Source: Chloroherpetonaceae bacterium
Lineage (GTDB): Bacteria > Bacteroidota > Chlorobiia > Chlorobiales > Chloroherpetonaceae
Assembly: GCA_028277445.1 (NCBI GenBank)
Contig: JANQGG010000006.1
Coordinates: 1 to 64,000, forward strand
Direction: 5' to 3'
Length of the DNA: 64,000 nucleotides
Shown: positions 15,560-26,449 of the stretch, in pieces
Layout: every line of letters starts with the position of its first letter
Position numbering within the stretch: position 1 is the stretch's first letter
The notes under the pieces: model-generated
Told to the model about the DNA's origin: nothing
Database searches by the model: none
The model's input: the letters and a program-made list of their open reading frames with translations, nothing else
Translations under genes and position numbers: made by a program

Positions 15560-16164
15560 TATGCGTTACTTTTTTGTTTTTTCTCTAATGCATTCAATCC
15601 GGCAATAATAAAACCCAGTCCGGCAAATGCTCCCGGAGGCAAGGCCATCACTAAAATGGTTTTCGGATCTTCGCCCACTAGCGGAATATTAAAAATGGTT
15701 CCGGCGCCCAGTACCTCGCGCATGGCCGAAAGCAGCAGTAGAGCAAAGGTAAATCCAAAGCCCATGCCAAATGCATCGATAATGGAGTAACCAATACCGT
15801 TTTTACTGGCATATGCTTCGGCGCGCCCTAAAATCATACAATTCACAACAATCAAAGGAATAAACAATCCAAGCGACTGGTTAAGCTCCGGCGAGAACGC
15901 TTTGATCAGCAGATCTACGATGGTTACAAATGTAGCAATAACTACAATGTAGGCTGGAATGCGAACGGTTTTAGGCAGCAATTTCGCAGAAGCCGATATC
16001 ACCGTATTGGAACCGAGCAAAACAAACGTGGTGGCAAGCCCCATACCTAAGCCATTTTCAGCCGTTGTAGTAACAGCTAAAACCGGGCAAAGCCCCAATA
16101 ACATTTTTAAAACCGGGTTTTCGCTAACAAACCCTCGGGTAAATACCTGTAATGCGTCTTTCAT
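15559..16164 (-). CDS. rnfE: Rnf complex membrane subunit E
   Basis: RnfE is the pseudo-twofold partner of RnfA in the membrane core. The 201 residues contain [27 protein letters not shown] in the first helices and [20 protein letters not shown] in the central region, where cysteines ligate the shared [2Fe-2S] cluster. There are six predicted helices. It overlaps rnfG by four bases (ATGA) and rnfA by one, so the genes are tightly coupled. Confidence 0.95.
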   Translation of the reverse strand: MKDALQVFTRGFVSENPVLKMLLGLCPVLAVTTTAENGLGMGLATTFVLLGSNTVISASAKLLPKTVRIPAYIVVIATFVTIVDLLIKAFSPELNQSLGLFIPLIVVNCMILGRAEAYASKNGIGYSIIDAFGMGFGFTFALLLLSAMREVLGAGTIFNIPLVGEDPKTILVMALPPGAFAGLGFIIAGLNALEKKQKSNA

Positions 16165-16712
16165 TTGTCACTCAATTTTGGATATTCCTCCGATACCAAT
16201 TTCAAACCTTGATATACGGCTTCGGTAACCGCTCTGGAGGATATTGTTGCTGCTGTAAGTTCATCAACAAAGCCGTCTTTGTCGTCCTTTTTTACTTTCC
16301 AGACTACCCCTTCCAAGCCTTTACCTTTAAATTGTGCTTTGAATTTATCTTTATCGATTTTGTCGCCTAATCCCGGCGTTTCGGCATGCGCCAGTACTTT
16401 ATAATTATAAACTTCACAAGCCGTTGATACGCCTACCAGGACTTCAATATTACCACTATAGCCTTTATCAGTAGAGGTTTCCACCGCAATGCCTTTGATG
16501 TTTAATTCAGCATCGTAGGCTTCGTAAAACACGGCTTTTTCGGTCTTATTGGTCCTCAAACTATCGAAGGTAAACGGGAAGATTTTTTGAATGGCTTCGC
16601 GCTTCATTTTGGCTTTTGCTTCTGCAATCGGTTCTTTGGTGACGTCATACACATAAGACAAAAGCAATGCACTGATCACGCCAACTAAGGTAAGAACTAC
16701 AATAGGTTTCAT
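16161..16712 (-). CDS. rnfG: Rnf complex flavoprotein subunit G
   Basis: RnfG carries covalently bound FMN on the periplasmic side and has one N-terminal membrane helix ([18 protein letters not shown]). The FMN attachment motif is visible as [12 protein letters not shown] (residues about 154-165), where the second Thr is the acceptor. An Ala in place of the Gly of the S/T-G-A-T consensus is, as I recall, common in this group. [14 protein letters not shown], a conserved FMN-contact segment, is near 108-121. It is 183 residues, the normal length. It overlaps rnfE by four bases and rnfD by one. Confidence 0.94.
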   Translation of the reverse strand: MKPIVVLTLVGVISALLLSYVYDVTKEPIAEAKAKMKREAIQKIFPFTFDSLRTNKTEKAVFYEAYDAELNIKGIAVETSTDKGYSGNIEVLVGVSTACEVYNYKVLAHAETPGLGDKIDKDKFKAQFKGKGLEGVVWKVKKDDKDGFVDELTAATISSRAVTEAVYQGLKLVSEEYPKLSDK

Positions 16713-17686
16713 TAGTTTTTAGCCTCCTGATCCTTTTTAACCTTACGCTCTGCACTCAAATCCCAATTATCCAATAACGGTACGAAGGCATTCATGATTA
16801 AAATGGCAAACGAAACCCCTTCCGGGTAACCGCCCCAAAGACGAATAATGGCCGTTAAGAGTCCACACCCCAAACCAAATATTAGCTGACCCCGAAATGC
16901 CAAAGGGCTGGTAACCATGTCGGTTGCCATAAAAAACGCCCCTAAGATCAATCCGCCTGTGATCAAATGAAATACCGGCGATGCGTAGGTTGTTGGATCT
17001 ATGAGGTAGAAGATACCGGTGAATGCAAATGTTGAAAGAATAAACGAAAGCGGAATCGTTAAAGTAATGTAGCGTTTAAACAGCAGCCAAACCGCGCCCA
17101 GAAGCAATGCAATAACCGAGGTTTCGCCCAAACTGCCGGTAATTTCGCCATAAGTTGCACGCCACGTATCGATTTGGGCAATGGCTTCCAAACCATCGGT
17201 TTTTAAGAGGCCTAAAGGAGAGGCTGCGGTTTGCATATCTACCGAAAACGGGATGGGCCAGTTTGTCATTTCTACCGGAAACGAAATGAGCAAAAACACC
17301 CTGGCCACCAAAGCCGGGTTGAAAATATTAAACCCGATTCCGCCAAACAATTGCTTGGATATAACAATGGCTACAAACGATCCGATTATAACCATCCAAA
17401 TTGGCAGACTCGAAGGCACGTTGAGCCCTAATAATAACCCGGTAACAAACGCGCTACCATCCAAACATTGGGTTTGTTTTTTTCGAATCAGATCCGATAC
17501 CCATTCAAAAAAAATACAACTGGCGATAGCGACGACATGAACAACTAAAGCTCTCCAACCAAAAAAATAGACGGATAGTAATGTTGCCGGCGCAAGCGCT
17601 ATTGCAACATTGTACATCACTTTTTCTATGGTATCGGTTGAACGAACAAACGGTGCGTAAGAAACTTTTAATGATAATGATTGCAT
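16712..17686 (-). CDS. rnfD: Rnf complex membrane subunit D
   Basis: RnfD is a polytopic subunit with a covalent FMN, homologous to NqrB. The 324 residues have 8-10 hydrophobic segments and family motifs: [20 protein letters not shown] near 25, [21 protein letters not shown] near 78-98, [19 protein letters not shown] near 115-133, and [11 protein letters not shown] near 255. The flavinylation site is expected near [10 protein letters not shown] (about 151-160), which reads T-A-A-S instead of the usual S/T-G-A-T; a Ser would be the acceptor. It lies 18 bases after rnfC and overlaps rnfG by one base. Confidence 0.94.
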   Translation of the reverse strand: MQSLSLKVSYAPFVRSTDTIEKVMYNVAIALAPATLLSVYFFGWRALVVHVVAIASCIFFEWVSDLIRKKQTQCLDGSAFVTGLLLGLNVPSSLPIWMVIIGSFVAIVISKQLFGGIGFNIFNPALVARVFLLISFPVEMTNWPIPFSVDMQTAASPLGLLKTDGLEAIAQIDTWRATYGEITGSLGETSVIALLLGAVWLLFKRYITLTIPLSFILSTFAFTGIFYLIDPTTYASPVFHLITGGLILGAFFMATDMVTSPLAFRGQLIFGLGCGLLTAIIRLWGGYPEGVSFAILIMNAFVPLLDNWDLSAERKVKKDQEAKN

Positions 17687-17704
17687 AAATTGTGTAACCG
17701 ATTG

Positions 17705-19033
17705 TTAAGCTGATTTTCGGTTTTTTCTAGTGTTAATAATGACTTTTGCATATTTAATCCAATGCACGATTTCACGTTTAGAAGGGCATACATAAGTGCA
17801 GCTTCCACATTCGGTACAGTTAAATAATCCAAATTCATTGAGTTCGTCAAAGTCCTTTTGTTGGGCTAGGTTTGCAAACAACCAAGGCTGCAACTCTTGC
17901 GGACATGCATCAACACACTTGCCGCATCGAATGCATGTACGTTCCTGAGATGTTTCGAGCTGCTGGTTGTTTATAAATAATAAACCGGAGGATGTTTTGG
18001 TGACCGGCGTATCAAACGTGTATTGGGCTTTCCCCATCATTGGCCCGCCGGTAATCACCTGATTGACTTTTCCGGAGATTGTTTCATCCCAATAATCCAT
18101 GATATCACAAAACTTGGTACCGACAACCGCTTTCAGGTTTTTTCGCTTATCTATTTCAATACCGGAAATGGTAAGAATTCGCTCAATTAACGGTTTGTTC
18201 TTACATACCGCTTCATAGATTGCAAAAGCCGTTGCCACATTATGTACAATGCAGCCTTTGTCGAAAGGCAGCTCGCCTTCCACGAGTTCGCGCCCTGTTA
18301 TGGCGTTAATGAGCTGTTTTTCAGCGCCCTGCGGGTACTTGGTTTCAAGGCCGATGATTTTAATATCGGTGCCTTCAACAGTTTTTTTCAGCTTATCTAT
18401 GGCATCTTTTTTATTCTCTTCAATACCAATGCACGCTTGAACCTTATTATCAAAAACAGAACATATGATTTTTAAACCTTCAACAATGCCTTCAGGCTCT
18501 TCAAGCATTAAACGATGGTCTGATGTCAAAAACGGTTCACATTCAGCCCCGTTTAAGATGATGGTATCAACGGTTTTATCTTTGGGCGGCGAGAGCTTGA
18601 CATTCGTCGGGAAACCAGCTCCACCCATTCCAACAATTCCGGCTTTCTTGATGCGTTCAACGATGGTTTCTTTAGATAAGCTTTTCCAATCCGGTTCTTC
18701 AACATTTAATCCTTCCAGCCATTCATCCTGACCATCGGATTCCATAAAAACCGTTGGTGCGTATTGGCCGCTGGGATGCGGATGGGATTTAATCGATTTA
18801 ATTTTGCCACTGGTGGGTGCGTGGACATGCGCGGAAATAAAACCATCAGCCTCACCGATAATTTCACCCTTTTTAACTTTTTGAGCGGCTTTAACAATAG
18901 GCTTAGCCGGTTTGCCGAGGTGTTGAGCCAATGGAACCGCCAGATCCTTGGGGATAGGCATCACCTCGATAGCCTTTTCTTCGGTTAATTTATTTTCAGG
19001 TGGATGTATTCCTCCAAACTTGAATGTCTTCAT
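17705..19033 (-). CDS. rnfC: Rnf complex NADH-binding subunit C
   Basis: RnfC is the peripheral subunit that exchanges electrons with NAD(H). The 442 residues show [12 protein letters not shown] at the start and an [15 protein letters not shown]-like biotinyl-lipoyl fold region. The glycine-rich flavin/NADH loop reads [16 protein letters not shown] (about 131-146), followed by [17 protein letters not shown]. Two C-terminal [4Fe-4S] motifs are [12 protein letters not shown] and [13 protein letters not shown]. It is the first gene of the operon; its promoter should lie in the 626-base gap upstream. Confidence 0.95.
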   Translation of the reverse strand: MKTFKFGGIHPPENKLTEEKAIEVMPIPKDLAVPLAQHLGKPAKPIVKAAQKVKKGEIIGEADGFISAHVHAPTSGKIKSIKSHPHPSGQYAPTVFMESDGQDEWLEGLNVEEPDWKSLSKETIVERIKKAGIVGMGGAGFPTNVKLSPPKDKTVDTIILNGAECEPFLTSDHRLMLEEPEGIVEGLKIICSVFDNKVQACIGIEENKKDAIDKLKKTVEGTDIKIIGLETKYPQGAEKQLINAITGRELVEGELPFDKGCIVHNVATAFAIYEAVCKNKPLIERILTISGIEIDKRKNLKAVVGTKFCDIMDYWDETISGKVNQVITGGPMMGKAQYTFDTPVTKTSSGLLFINNQQLETSQERTCIRCGKCVDACPQELQPWLFANLAQQKDFDELNEFGLFNCTECGSCTYVCPSKREIVHWIKYAKVIINTRKNRKSA

Positions 19034-19659
19034 AGTTTACGCTTCTGTTATGAACAAATAAACTTGTCAAAGTTAATGGTATAAGGCAATTCAGACGTCT
19101 TTACCTTAGTAATGTTCGCAATGGTGATACAATAGAAAAGTTTGTGGCTTTAATAATCCGCTTCTCAGATGGAATAAAGCAAAAATTGTATCGAGCTTAG
19201 GTTTGAAAACTGAATAAACCGTTTTGCATTTTCATGTAGCCGGGCCATGATTTTGGTGAGCATCACTCTCCCGGACATTAAAATGCCATTCAGACCCATG
19301 CTTTCTTGCAAAAGCCGAGCTGAGTTAATGTCAAAAATCAATTGTGAAAAACAATGCTTTACGAAAGGGTCAAATATTACAGATATTCATCCAGAATTTC
19401 AAATCCTGAACTCCATCTTTTTGCACTTTGGTAACAAAACGCCAAGAATATATCAATCCTATTCAAAAAAGGAAAGCCATTTGCAAAATCTTTAAAAGAT
19501 TTTAAAAAATGGGGCATTAATCGTAATCATTTTGTTCTCATATTGAAAATTCATAAACTAGCTTTATTCGATATGTGTTAGGGTAATTTAGAATCGTTTT
19601 AATTGTAATGTCTTGTTTTCACGCATGTTTTTGACACCTCAACCATTCAACAAAAACCA
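19034..19659. other. Divergent intergenic region between rnfC and nuoK
   Basis: This 626-base region separates the divergent rnf and nuo transcripts and must hold both promoters. An 82-codon frame at 19247-19495 resembles no family and has poor coding character, so I do not call it. I see no clear hairpin, riboswitch core or operator. The nuoK-proximal part is A+T-rich. Confidence 0.5.
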
Positions 19660-19965
19660 ATGGAAATTCACTTAACCCATTACCTGGCCTTAAGCGCTTT
19701 CATGTTTACTTCCGGTGTGGTCGGTGTCTTGATCCGCAAGAACGCTATCGTGGTTTTTATGTGTATTGAACTGATGCTTAATGCCGTAAATCTAAGTTTT
19801 GTGGCCTTTTCGCATTACTTGCAAAATATAGAAGGTCAAATGATGGTTTTTTTCGTGATGACGGTTGCCGCTGCCGAGGCGGCAGTTGGTCTGGCTATTG
19901 TCATTTCACTTTTTAGAAATAAACAAACCATTAACCTTAATCAGATAAACCTCTTAAAAGGTTAA
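19660..19965 (+). CDS. nuoK: NADH-quinone oxidoreductase subunit K
   Basis: NuoK is a small membrane subunit of respiratory complex I that takes part in proton transfer. It has 101 residues with three helices: [17 protein letters not shown], then [22 protein letters not shown] with the conserved membrane glutamate, then [24 protein letters not shown] with the second conserved glutamate. It is the first gene of the cluster; nuoJ and the upstream complex I genes are not next to it. Confidence 0.95.
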   Translation: MEIHLTHYLALSAFMFTSGVVGVLIRKNAIVVFMCIELMLNAVNLSFVAFSHYLQNIEGQMMVFFVMTVAAAEAAVGLAIVISLFRNKQTINLNQINLLKG

Positions 19966-20005
19966 CAGGCCGGTTTATCTTTTCAAGGAAAACCAAGCAT
20001 TTAGT

Positions 20006-21940
20006 ATGCATAATTTTTCCTATCTACTCACACTATTGCCCCTGCTGGGTTTTGCTGTAACCGGATTGATTTATCTCATCAGAAAAGACAACGCGTTGAG
20101 CAATTCAATGGAGAAAATCATCGGCGGTTTTTCTTCATTAATGATCTTTCTTCCCTTCGTTTTAACCCTTGTTTTGATCAACGGATTATCCGAAGCGCCT
20201 GCTTCTCCACAACTCTTAAAACTCTATACCTGGATTGCTGCCGGAAGTTTGGATTTATCCATAACCTATCGTTTGGATTCCCTATCGCTTCTGATGAGTT
20301 TGGTGGTTACCGGCGTCGGGTTTTTAATCCATCTCTACTCGTTGGGGTATATGCACAAAGACCCTGGGTTTGTCCGGTTTTTCAGTTACCTGAATCTCTT
20401 CATCTTTTCGATGATGAATTTGATATTGGCCGAAAATATGGTACTGATGTTTTTGGGCTGGGAAGGCGTGGGTTTATGTTCGTATCTGCTGATCGGATTT
20501 TGGCATGAAAAATCTTTCGACGGGGTTAAAATTTCCTCGACCGGTGAAGCGGCCAACAAAGCCTTTATTGTCAATCGCATTGGTGATTTTGCCATGCTTG
20601 TGGCCATGTTTTGGATTTTCAAACAAATTGACTCGCTATCGTTTTCTTCAATTTTACAAAACACCCAATCGTTTGACCCGCAGGCTATTTTTTGGATTAC
20701 CTTGCTGATCTTTATCGGGAGCACGGGGAAATCCGCCCAAATTCCATTGTTTGTCTGGTTGCCCGATGCCATGGCCGGCCCAACGCCTGTTTCCGCGCTG
20801 ATCCATGCCGCCACAATGGTAACAAGCGGTATTTACCTGATTGCACGGTTAAGCCCGCTATTTTTAATCGCCCCCGATACCATGATGATCATCGCTTATG
20901 TTGGCGTTTTAACGGCATTTTTTGCCGCCACCATTGGGCTTGTGCAAAACGACATCAAAAAAGTTTTGGCCTACTCCACGGTTTCCCAGCTTGGATACAT
21001 GTTCCTGGCTTTGGGCATCGGTGCGTTTTCAACGGCGATTTTTCATGTGGTTACGCATGCTTTCTTCAAAGCGTGTTTGTTTCTTGGCAGCGGCTCGGTG
21101 ATCCATGCCATGCATGAAGAACAGGATATTCGAAAGATGGGCGGCCTTTTTAAAGTGATGCCCTCTACGGCCATCACCTTTCTTTTGAGTTCTCTGGCGT
21201 TGGCCGGCTTCCCGCTTTTTTCCGGATTCTTTAGCAAAGACGCCATACTTTCATTCACATTTGGCGCCCATCAACCGGTATTGTATGCCTTAGGACTTTT
21301 GACTGCGCTTTTAACCGCATTCTACAGCATGCGCTTGTTTTCCCTGACATTTTTGGGTCAGCCTCGTTGGTCTGAAGGTAAACACCCTCATGAATCGCCG
21401 GCCATAATGACGCTTCCATTGTGGATTTTAGCTATCCTTTCATTCCTCGGTGGGTTGATAGGCCTTCCGGCAACCATTCAGGAGCATAACATTATTGATA
21501 CTTGGCTCAGCGCTTCGGTTTCGTTACCGGATTTTCACCTTTCGCACAGTGTTGAATGGGTACTGATCGGAATTTCGAGCGTGGTTGCTATTTCGGGCGT
21601 TTCGGCAGGATTATGGATTTATACCAAACAACCGGCGTTAATAACAACGTTGCACAAGCAGTTTTTATTACTTTACAAAATCTTAATAAATAAGTATTTT
21701 GTCGATGAGCTTTATCACCAACTTATCACAACACCCGTTCGCCAGTTTTCAAAACATGTCTGTTTGTGGGTAGATACCACGATCATTGATGGTATAATTC
21801 ATACCATCGGAAAAGCCACGATCGTTATTGGCTCTCAGCTCAGGGAACTTCAACAAGGATTGATTCAGAATTATGCATTTGTTATGACAATGGGCATTCT
21901 TGCTATTCTATCGTTCCTTTTAATTAAGATTATTGTTTAA
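20006..21940 (+). CDS. nuoL: NADH-quinone oxidoreductase subunit L
   Basis: The distal antiporter-like proton-pumping subunit of complex I. It has 644 residues with about 16 helices. Family signatures are FLGWEGVGLCSYLLIGFW (conserved glutamate), NKAFIVNRIGDFAM, PLFVWLPDAMAGPTPVSALIHAATMVTSG (the ALIHAATMV signature of NuoL) and the KKVLAYSTVSQLGYM loop with the conserved lysine. The C-terminal long lateral helix region reaches the end. It is 40 bases after nuoK. The next gene is a histidine kinase instead of nuoM. Confidence 0.96.
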   Translation: MHNFSYLLTLLPLLGFAVTGLIYLIRKDNALSNSMEKIIGGFSSLMIFLPFVLTLVLINGLSEAPASPQLLKLYTWIAAGSLDLSITYRLDSLSLLMSLVVTGVGFLIHLYSLGYMHKDPGFVRFFSYLNLFIFSMMNLILAENMVLMFLGWEGVGLCSYLLIGFWHEKSFDGVKISSTGEAANKAFIVNRIGDFAMLVAMFWIFKQIDSLSFSSILQNTQSFDPQAIFWITLLIFIGSTGKSAQIPLFVWLPDAMAGPTPVSALIHAATMVTSGIYLIARLSPLFLIAPDTMMIIAYVGVLTAFFAATIGLVQNDIKKVLAYSTVSQLGYMFLALGIGAFSTAIFHVVTHAFFKACLFLGSGSVIHAMHEEQDIRKMGGLFKVMPSTAITFLLSSLALAGFPLFSGFFSKDAILSFTFGAHQPVLYALGLLTALLTAFYSMRLFSLTFLGQPRWSEGKHPHESPAIMTLPLWILAILSFLGGLIGLPATIQEHNIIDTWLSASVSLPDFHLSHSVEWVLIGISSVVAISGVSAGLWIYTKQPALITTLHKQFLLLYKILINKYFVDELYHQLITTPVRQFSKHVCLWVDTTIIDGIIHTIGKATIVIGSQLRELQQGLIQNYAFVMTMGILAILSFLLIKIIV

Positions 21941-21951
21941 GCTAAAAAAAC

Positions 21952-24900
21952 ATGGCTAAAGGTTCATCAAAATCAAAACGGTCCATCAGAAAAAACAAAT
22001 CGGATATAAGCCAGCAAATGTTGCAAGACCTGGCTCAAAGAGATGCGTTTGATTTGTCCAATCAATTTCCGTTAAAATCCACGGAGTTGATCTCGTTTTT
22101 TTCAACGATAGAAAATTTATCGGCAGTAGATACTAAACTTTCTTACTCTTGCCGTTACATATCTGAGGTAACCGAAAGCCAATCCGCATTTCTGGTGCTT
22201 TTCGATGGGAATTTGAACATCACGCGGAGCTATTACAATGTAACGGATACCGAAACGCAAAACCTTTTGCCTGCTTTTTTTGATGAACACTTTTCGGATA
22301 CATCTGCATTAAACTCAGATTTTTTTAATGCAATATTTCAACCTGACTTTCAAACCTCGTTCAGCTTTTTGGTTTCACCTGATCAGTTGCAATCCATTGC
22401 TCCTTTTTCGTTTCTTGATAGTCGTGCCGAATACAAGCGTATCACAGATGAAAACGCCGAGACCTTTCCTTTAGGCCATGTTTTATTTACGCCGCTTTAC
22501 GATCCCGATCGGTTAATCCTGGGTTTTGTAGCTATCGACTTTAAACAAAAGCCGGAAAATAGTGTAAAACTGGCGGCTCTAACCGAGTTTTTAACGGAAG
22601 CCATTGAAAAACATATTTTTTCCGATCTGTACAATCTTGAAACCCGGCAAGGGATTGTAGACTCAGATTTCTCCTCGCTAACTCAGGTTACCGAGCGAAT
22701 TATCGAGGACAACTCGCCGGAGTTGATTGCAAAAAACCTCAGTAAGGAAATCACAAAATTAGGCAATCTTAAATCATGCACGGTCGCATTTTTTGATCAC
22801 AACGATCAAATCCATGCGTTTTCACATCATCAACGTAAAGGGTCTAAAGGGCAAGATCCTTGTCGACCGTTTTCGTACTCCCATGATGGCCGGATAGAAA
22901 AATCAATTTGTGAAGCGATTTTCATGACAAAGGGCTTCGAGTATGAAACCGGATTTTGTTTTTCCGCCGAGCAACTTTCGCTTTTGGTTTATGCCTTGCA
23001 GTCCGGGATGTCGCCACCCAAAGAATTTTCTGAAAACGATTTGGCGCGTCCCAATTTGAATGAATACCAGAACAATGAAAATATTGGGCTATTTGTCCCA
23101 TTACATTATAATAAAGAACTGTTGGGTTATATCAGTTTAGGTTCTCCAAATCAAATTTATTCTTTAGCCCAGCTAAATCCGATTATCAAAAAAATTGGCT
23201 TTATTGCCGATAAAGTCTCGGATTATTTGTGGCTTCTGAAACTTCAAACCGATAAGGAAAACGAAAAACGCAAGGTTGTATCGTATCAGGAAATACTTTC
23301 AACCCTGGTTGCCACCAGCTCAAAAATCCACTCCGACGCACCGCTTAATGAAAAACTTAATCATGTGGTTAATTCCGTTGTTGAGTTTTTTGGCTTGTCG
23401 TATGCGGCCATATGTACGTTTGATGACGAGTTGACTTTAACTCACGCCGCTCATGCTTTCCACACTCAATCGGAATTTTTAGCGCTTAAATCGGTCATTG
23501 AACGCCGATTCAGAGTTGGCGGATCGTTTTCGCGGCGTCTTTTGTCCAGCATTCTTTCGTCGCCATTTATTGCTGAGCCATGCTACATTTTTAAATTATC
23601 TCAGGTTAAACGTGTTCTAAACGGAGAGTCTTTGGATTTCGAATTTCAACAACTACGGGCATTTACCGGCGAAACTTCAAAAGCTACAACACTTAGCCTT
23701 CAAAATCTCAACGATTATTTAACAGGCGATGAAAATGTTGCCGTGATTATTCCGTTTTATGGCGAACAAAACAAACTTATTGGTTTAATCAGTTTAGGCG
23801 GCGTGCTGCTTTCAGGCGGGGTATATGAACTCTCGGAAATCATGGATCGGTTCTACATCATTACCCATTTCGCCGAACAAATCTCACGCGACTATCAGCT
23901 TTCGTTAGTCGAGTTTCAACGCAATGAAGAAATCCTTGAAAATCAACGGCTCAATCAAACCGTTTCTTCACTCTTTGAAATCGGTTCAAAAATTGCTGAA
24001 ACCGATAATTTGGAAACCAAACTTGAACTGCTTTGTAAAGCCATTTCATCCACGGGTATAGACACCGCAATTGCATGCCTATGCGATCAAAACGGGATTG
24101 TTAACTACACCAAACAATATTTCCACAGCCATATCGATTCGGATTTTATCAACCAATTAAAATCGCAATATGCCGTAGGTAAAACCATTAATATTGAAGC
24201 GTACAATACTTTATTTAATACCTCGGCATTTAAGCTTTCACCGATAAACATTTACTGCGCAGATCTTCGCCAGTTAAACCTTGAACTCAAAAATCACAAG
24301 CTTTCCGTATTCGGGTCGGAAACTCAATCGTATGTCAATCTTGAAAACACGGAACACACTGAGCCTTCCGGTTATAAAAATCTTCAACATTATCTGGATT
24401 ATAAAAATAAACCCGAGCAGGATGCTTACTTAATTGCAACGCCTATAACTTCCGATTTCTCCAATGAAAACAGCTTAAAAGGGCTTTTATTGCTTGGCAA
24501 CTTCATGGAAAATATGGATTACGATACCGTGCTTAAGCGATTTGTTGTGATTGATCTTTTTGTGAGAACAATTTCTGCCGATCTCTCAAATGTAATTTTA
24601 ACAACAAATTTACAGTCCGAATCTCGGAAGCTCCGAAAGAAAAACCAATTTATTGAATCGTTATTGGCTTTAAATGTAAAACTTTCCAAACCCATATCGC
24701 GCTTTGAAAAGATCAAATCGGTTTGCGAGCAAAGCGTTAAAAACTCGGATTTCTCCTACGTGAGCGCCATTTTGATTGATCCCGATTCATACGAAATCAC
24801 GAACTATTTACAAGCTGAAAATCCCCGTCAGGGCAATGGGAATATTGAACTGATTGCAAAATTACCTGAAAACCTCAATGTCCTCAACAAAGCCTATCTA

Positions 24901-26427
24901 GAGCTAGCATTGGATTCAAAACATAAAATCAGTCAGTCGTATTGTTTCAACAATGCCGATATCATGAACAAATTGCCAAACGATGCCGATCAAAATTCGC
25001 TAATCTTCAGTGGATGTCGGTTAGTTCCGCTTAACGAATTTGAGCCATCCGAGCAGTTATTTCTTGAATCCGACTTATTATTTGAAACGTATTGCCTGGC
25101 ACAACACAAGTCTCAAAACAATTGCACGCTCTTAATTCCAATTCAAAATCAGAAAAATGAAACGTTTGGATTCATAACACTAGGCGCATTAATTGAGGAT
25201 GTTTCAAAATCCAAAGATGAGGTTTTGGATGAGATTCGCTTAATTGAGCTATTGGTCAACAGCCTTGCCGGCAGTCTTGAAAATATGATCTTAACGGAAA
25301 CGCTTGCCCGTTGGGATGCCAAGTTTCGCAATGCTGCCGAAAATGTTGAATACGGCATGCTCATAACCGACAAGGCCGGGTCTATTGAATATGCCAACCA
25401 ATTTATCAAAAAAGTGCTTGGGTATTCGGATAGTGAAATTTTAGAGAAAACTTTTTTAGACCTTGTTGATGAAAAATCCTTAGCGGTTGCAAAAACTTGT
25501 TATGAAAATGCTTTGGATCAAGCCATTGAAATCACTGAAGATTCCAATGCTAAACAGGAATATGAAATTGATTTAGTAGCAAACGATGGCGCTAATATTC
25601 CATTTCAGGTCATTACCAACGGCCAGTATTTTGTTAATTCCAGAGGGGATCTGGCATTGGAAGGTACATTTAGTATTTTGGTTGATCTTAGAAAAGTCAG
25701 GGAAATTGAAAAGAAAAAACGAGAGATTGAAACGATCCGCAATAACTTTCTGGCAATGATCGTTCATGATATGAAAGTCCCGCTTTCAGCCATTTACGGG
25801 TATAGCGATATGCTTAAATCGGTTAATCCAACAACTATGGATCCGAGTTATTTTAAGGATATTATATCAAGAGTGCATCAATCTGCCAGTAACATTAATC
25901 TTTTGGTTCAGGAAATACTAGATTTTTCAAAGTATGAATCAAACTTGGTTGTGCTTAACAAGCAATCCCACAATCTCATTCTTTGCATTGATTTGGTGCT
26001 CGATCAAAATCAATTGGCGCTTCAAAAAAAGGGCATGAAAATCACTCGTAATATTGATCATCATGACTTTACATTCTTATTTGATTTTGATAAAATGGCC
26101 AGAGCCATTGGAAATATTTTCAGTAATGCCATTAAATTTTCATCAGCGGAATCCATTATTGAAATTCGGCTTCAACATCAAATCCACAACAATAAACCGT
26201 TTGCTTTGGTGAGCATTAAAGATTTTGGCGAAGGTATTCCGGAAACTGAAATAGATTTAATTTTTGATGCCTATCAACAAGCCCAGTCTAAGCATGGCTC
26301 ACGGGGAACCGGCTTGGGTTTGTCTATCACCAAACAAATCATTGAATTGCATAATGGGGAAATTTGGGCCGAAAGCGAGCTTAATAAAGGCACGATTATT
26401 CATTTTTATATCCCAATGACCAATTAA
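21952..26427 (+). CDS. Large multi-GAF/PAS sensor histidine kinase within the nuo cluster
   Basis: A 1491-residue soluble hybrid-sized kinase without membrane helices. The first 1100 residues look like several GAF-type sensor domains in tandem (repeated pattern of VFVPLHYNKELLGYISLGSPN-like strands, about four repeats), followed by a PAS domain (about 1120-1240: AENVEYGMLITDKAGSIEYAN). The HisKA helix has its phosphorylatable histidine in IVHDMKVPLSAIYGY (His1272). The HATPase has N-box SNAIKFSS, G1 DFGEGIPE and G2 RGTGLGLSI. It starts 11 bases after the nuoL stop and ends 22 bases before nuoM, so it is in the same transcript. No response regulator is adjacent. The signal is unknown; a redox or energy signal is a guess from context. 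Confidence 0.9.
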   Translation: MAKGSSKSKRSIRKNKSDISQQMLQDLAQRDAFDLSNQFPLKSTELISFFSTIENLSAVDTKLSYSCRYISEVTESQSAFLVLFDGNLNITRSYYNVTDTETQNLLPAFFDEHFSDTSALNSDFFNAIFQPDFQTSFSFLVSPDQLQSIAPFSFLDSRAEYKRITDENAETFPLGHVLFTPLYDPDRLILGFVAIDFKQKPENSVKLAALTEFLTEAIEKHIFSDLYNLETRQGIVDSDFSSLTQVTERIIEDNSPELIAKNLSKEITKLGNLKSCTVAFFDHNDQIHAFSHHQRKGSKGQDPCRPFSYSHDGRIEKSICEAIFMTKGFEYETGFCFSAEQLSLLVYALQSGMSPPKEFSENDLARPNLNEYQNNENIGLFVPLHYNKELLGYISLGSPNQIYSLAQLNPIIKKIGFIADKVSDYLWLLKLQTDKENEKRKVVSYQEILSTLVATSSKIHSDAPLNEKLNHVVNSVVEFFGLSYAAICTFDDELTLTHAAHAFHTQSEFLALKSVIERRFRVGGSFSRRLLSSILSSPFIAEPCYIFKLSQVKRVLNGESLDFEFQQLRAFTGETSKATTLSLQNLNDYLTGDENVAVIIPFYGEQNKLIGLISLGGVLLSGGVYELSEIMDRFYIITHFAEQISRDYQLSLVEFQRNEEILENQRLNQTVSSLFEIGSKIAETDNLETKLELLCKAISSTGIDTAIACLCDQNGIVNYTKQYFHSHIDSDFINQLKSQYAVGKTINIEAYNTLFNTSAFKLSPINIYCADLRQLNLELKNHKLSVFGSETQSYVNLENTEHTEPSGYKNLQHYLDYKNKPEQDAYLIATPITSDFSNENSLKGLLLLGNFMENMDYDTVLKRFVVIDLFVRTISADLSNVILTTNLQSESRKLRKKNQFIESLLALNVKLSKPISRFEKIKSVCEQSVKNSDFSYVSAILIDPDSYEITNYLQAENPRQGNGNIELIAKLPENLNVLNKAYLELALDSKHKISQSYCFNNADIMNKLPNDADQNSLIFSGCRLVPLNEFEPSEQLFLESDLLFETYCLAQHKSQNNCTLLIPIQNQKNETFGFITLGALIEDVSKSKDEVLDEIRLIELLVNSLAGSLENMILTETLARWDAKFRNAAENVEYGMLITDKAGSIEYANQFIKKVLGYSDSEILEKTFLDLVDEKSLAVAKTCYENALDQAIEITEDSNAKQEYEIDLVANDGANIPFQVITNGQYFVNSRGDLALEGTFSILVDLRKVREIEKKKREIETIRNNFLAMIVHDMKVPLSAIYGYSDMLKSVNPTTMDPSYFKDIISRVHQSASNINLLVQEILDFSKYESNLVVLNKQSHNLILCIDLVLDQNQLALQKKGMKITRNIDHHDFTFLFDFDKMARAIGNIFSNAIKFSSAESIIEIRLQHQIHNNKPFALVSIKDFGEGIPETEIDLIFDAYQQAQSKHGSRGTGLGLSITKQIIELHNGEIWAESELNKGTIIHFYIPMTN

Positions 26428-26449
26428 CTCAATTGTAAACCTTTTCACC

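Noticed and set aside
19247-19495. 82-codon frame between rnfC and nuoK
   Set aside because: Poor coding character, no ribosome-binding site, no family resemblance; probably promoter-region sequence.
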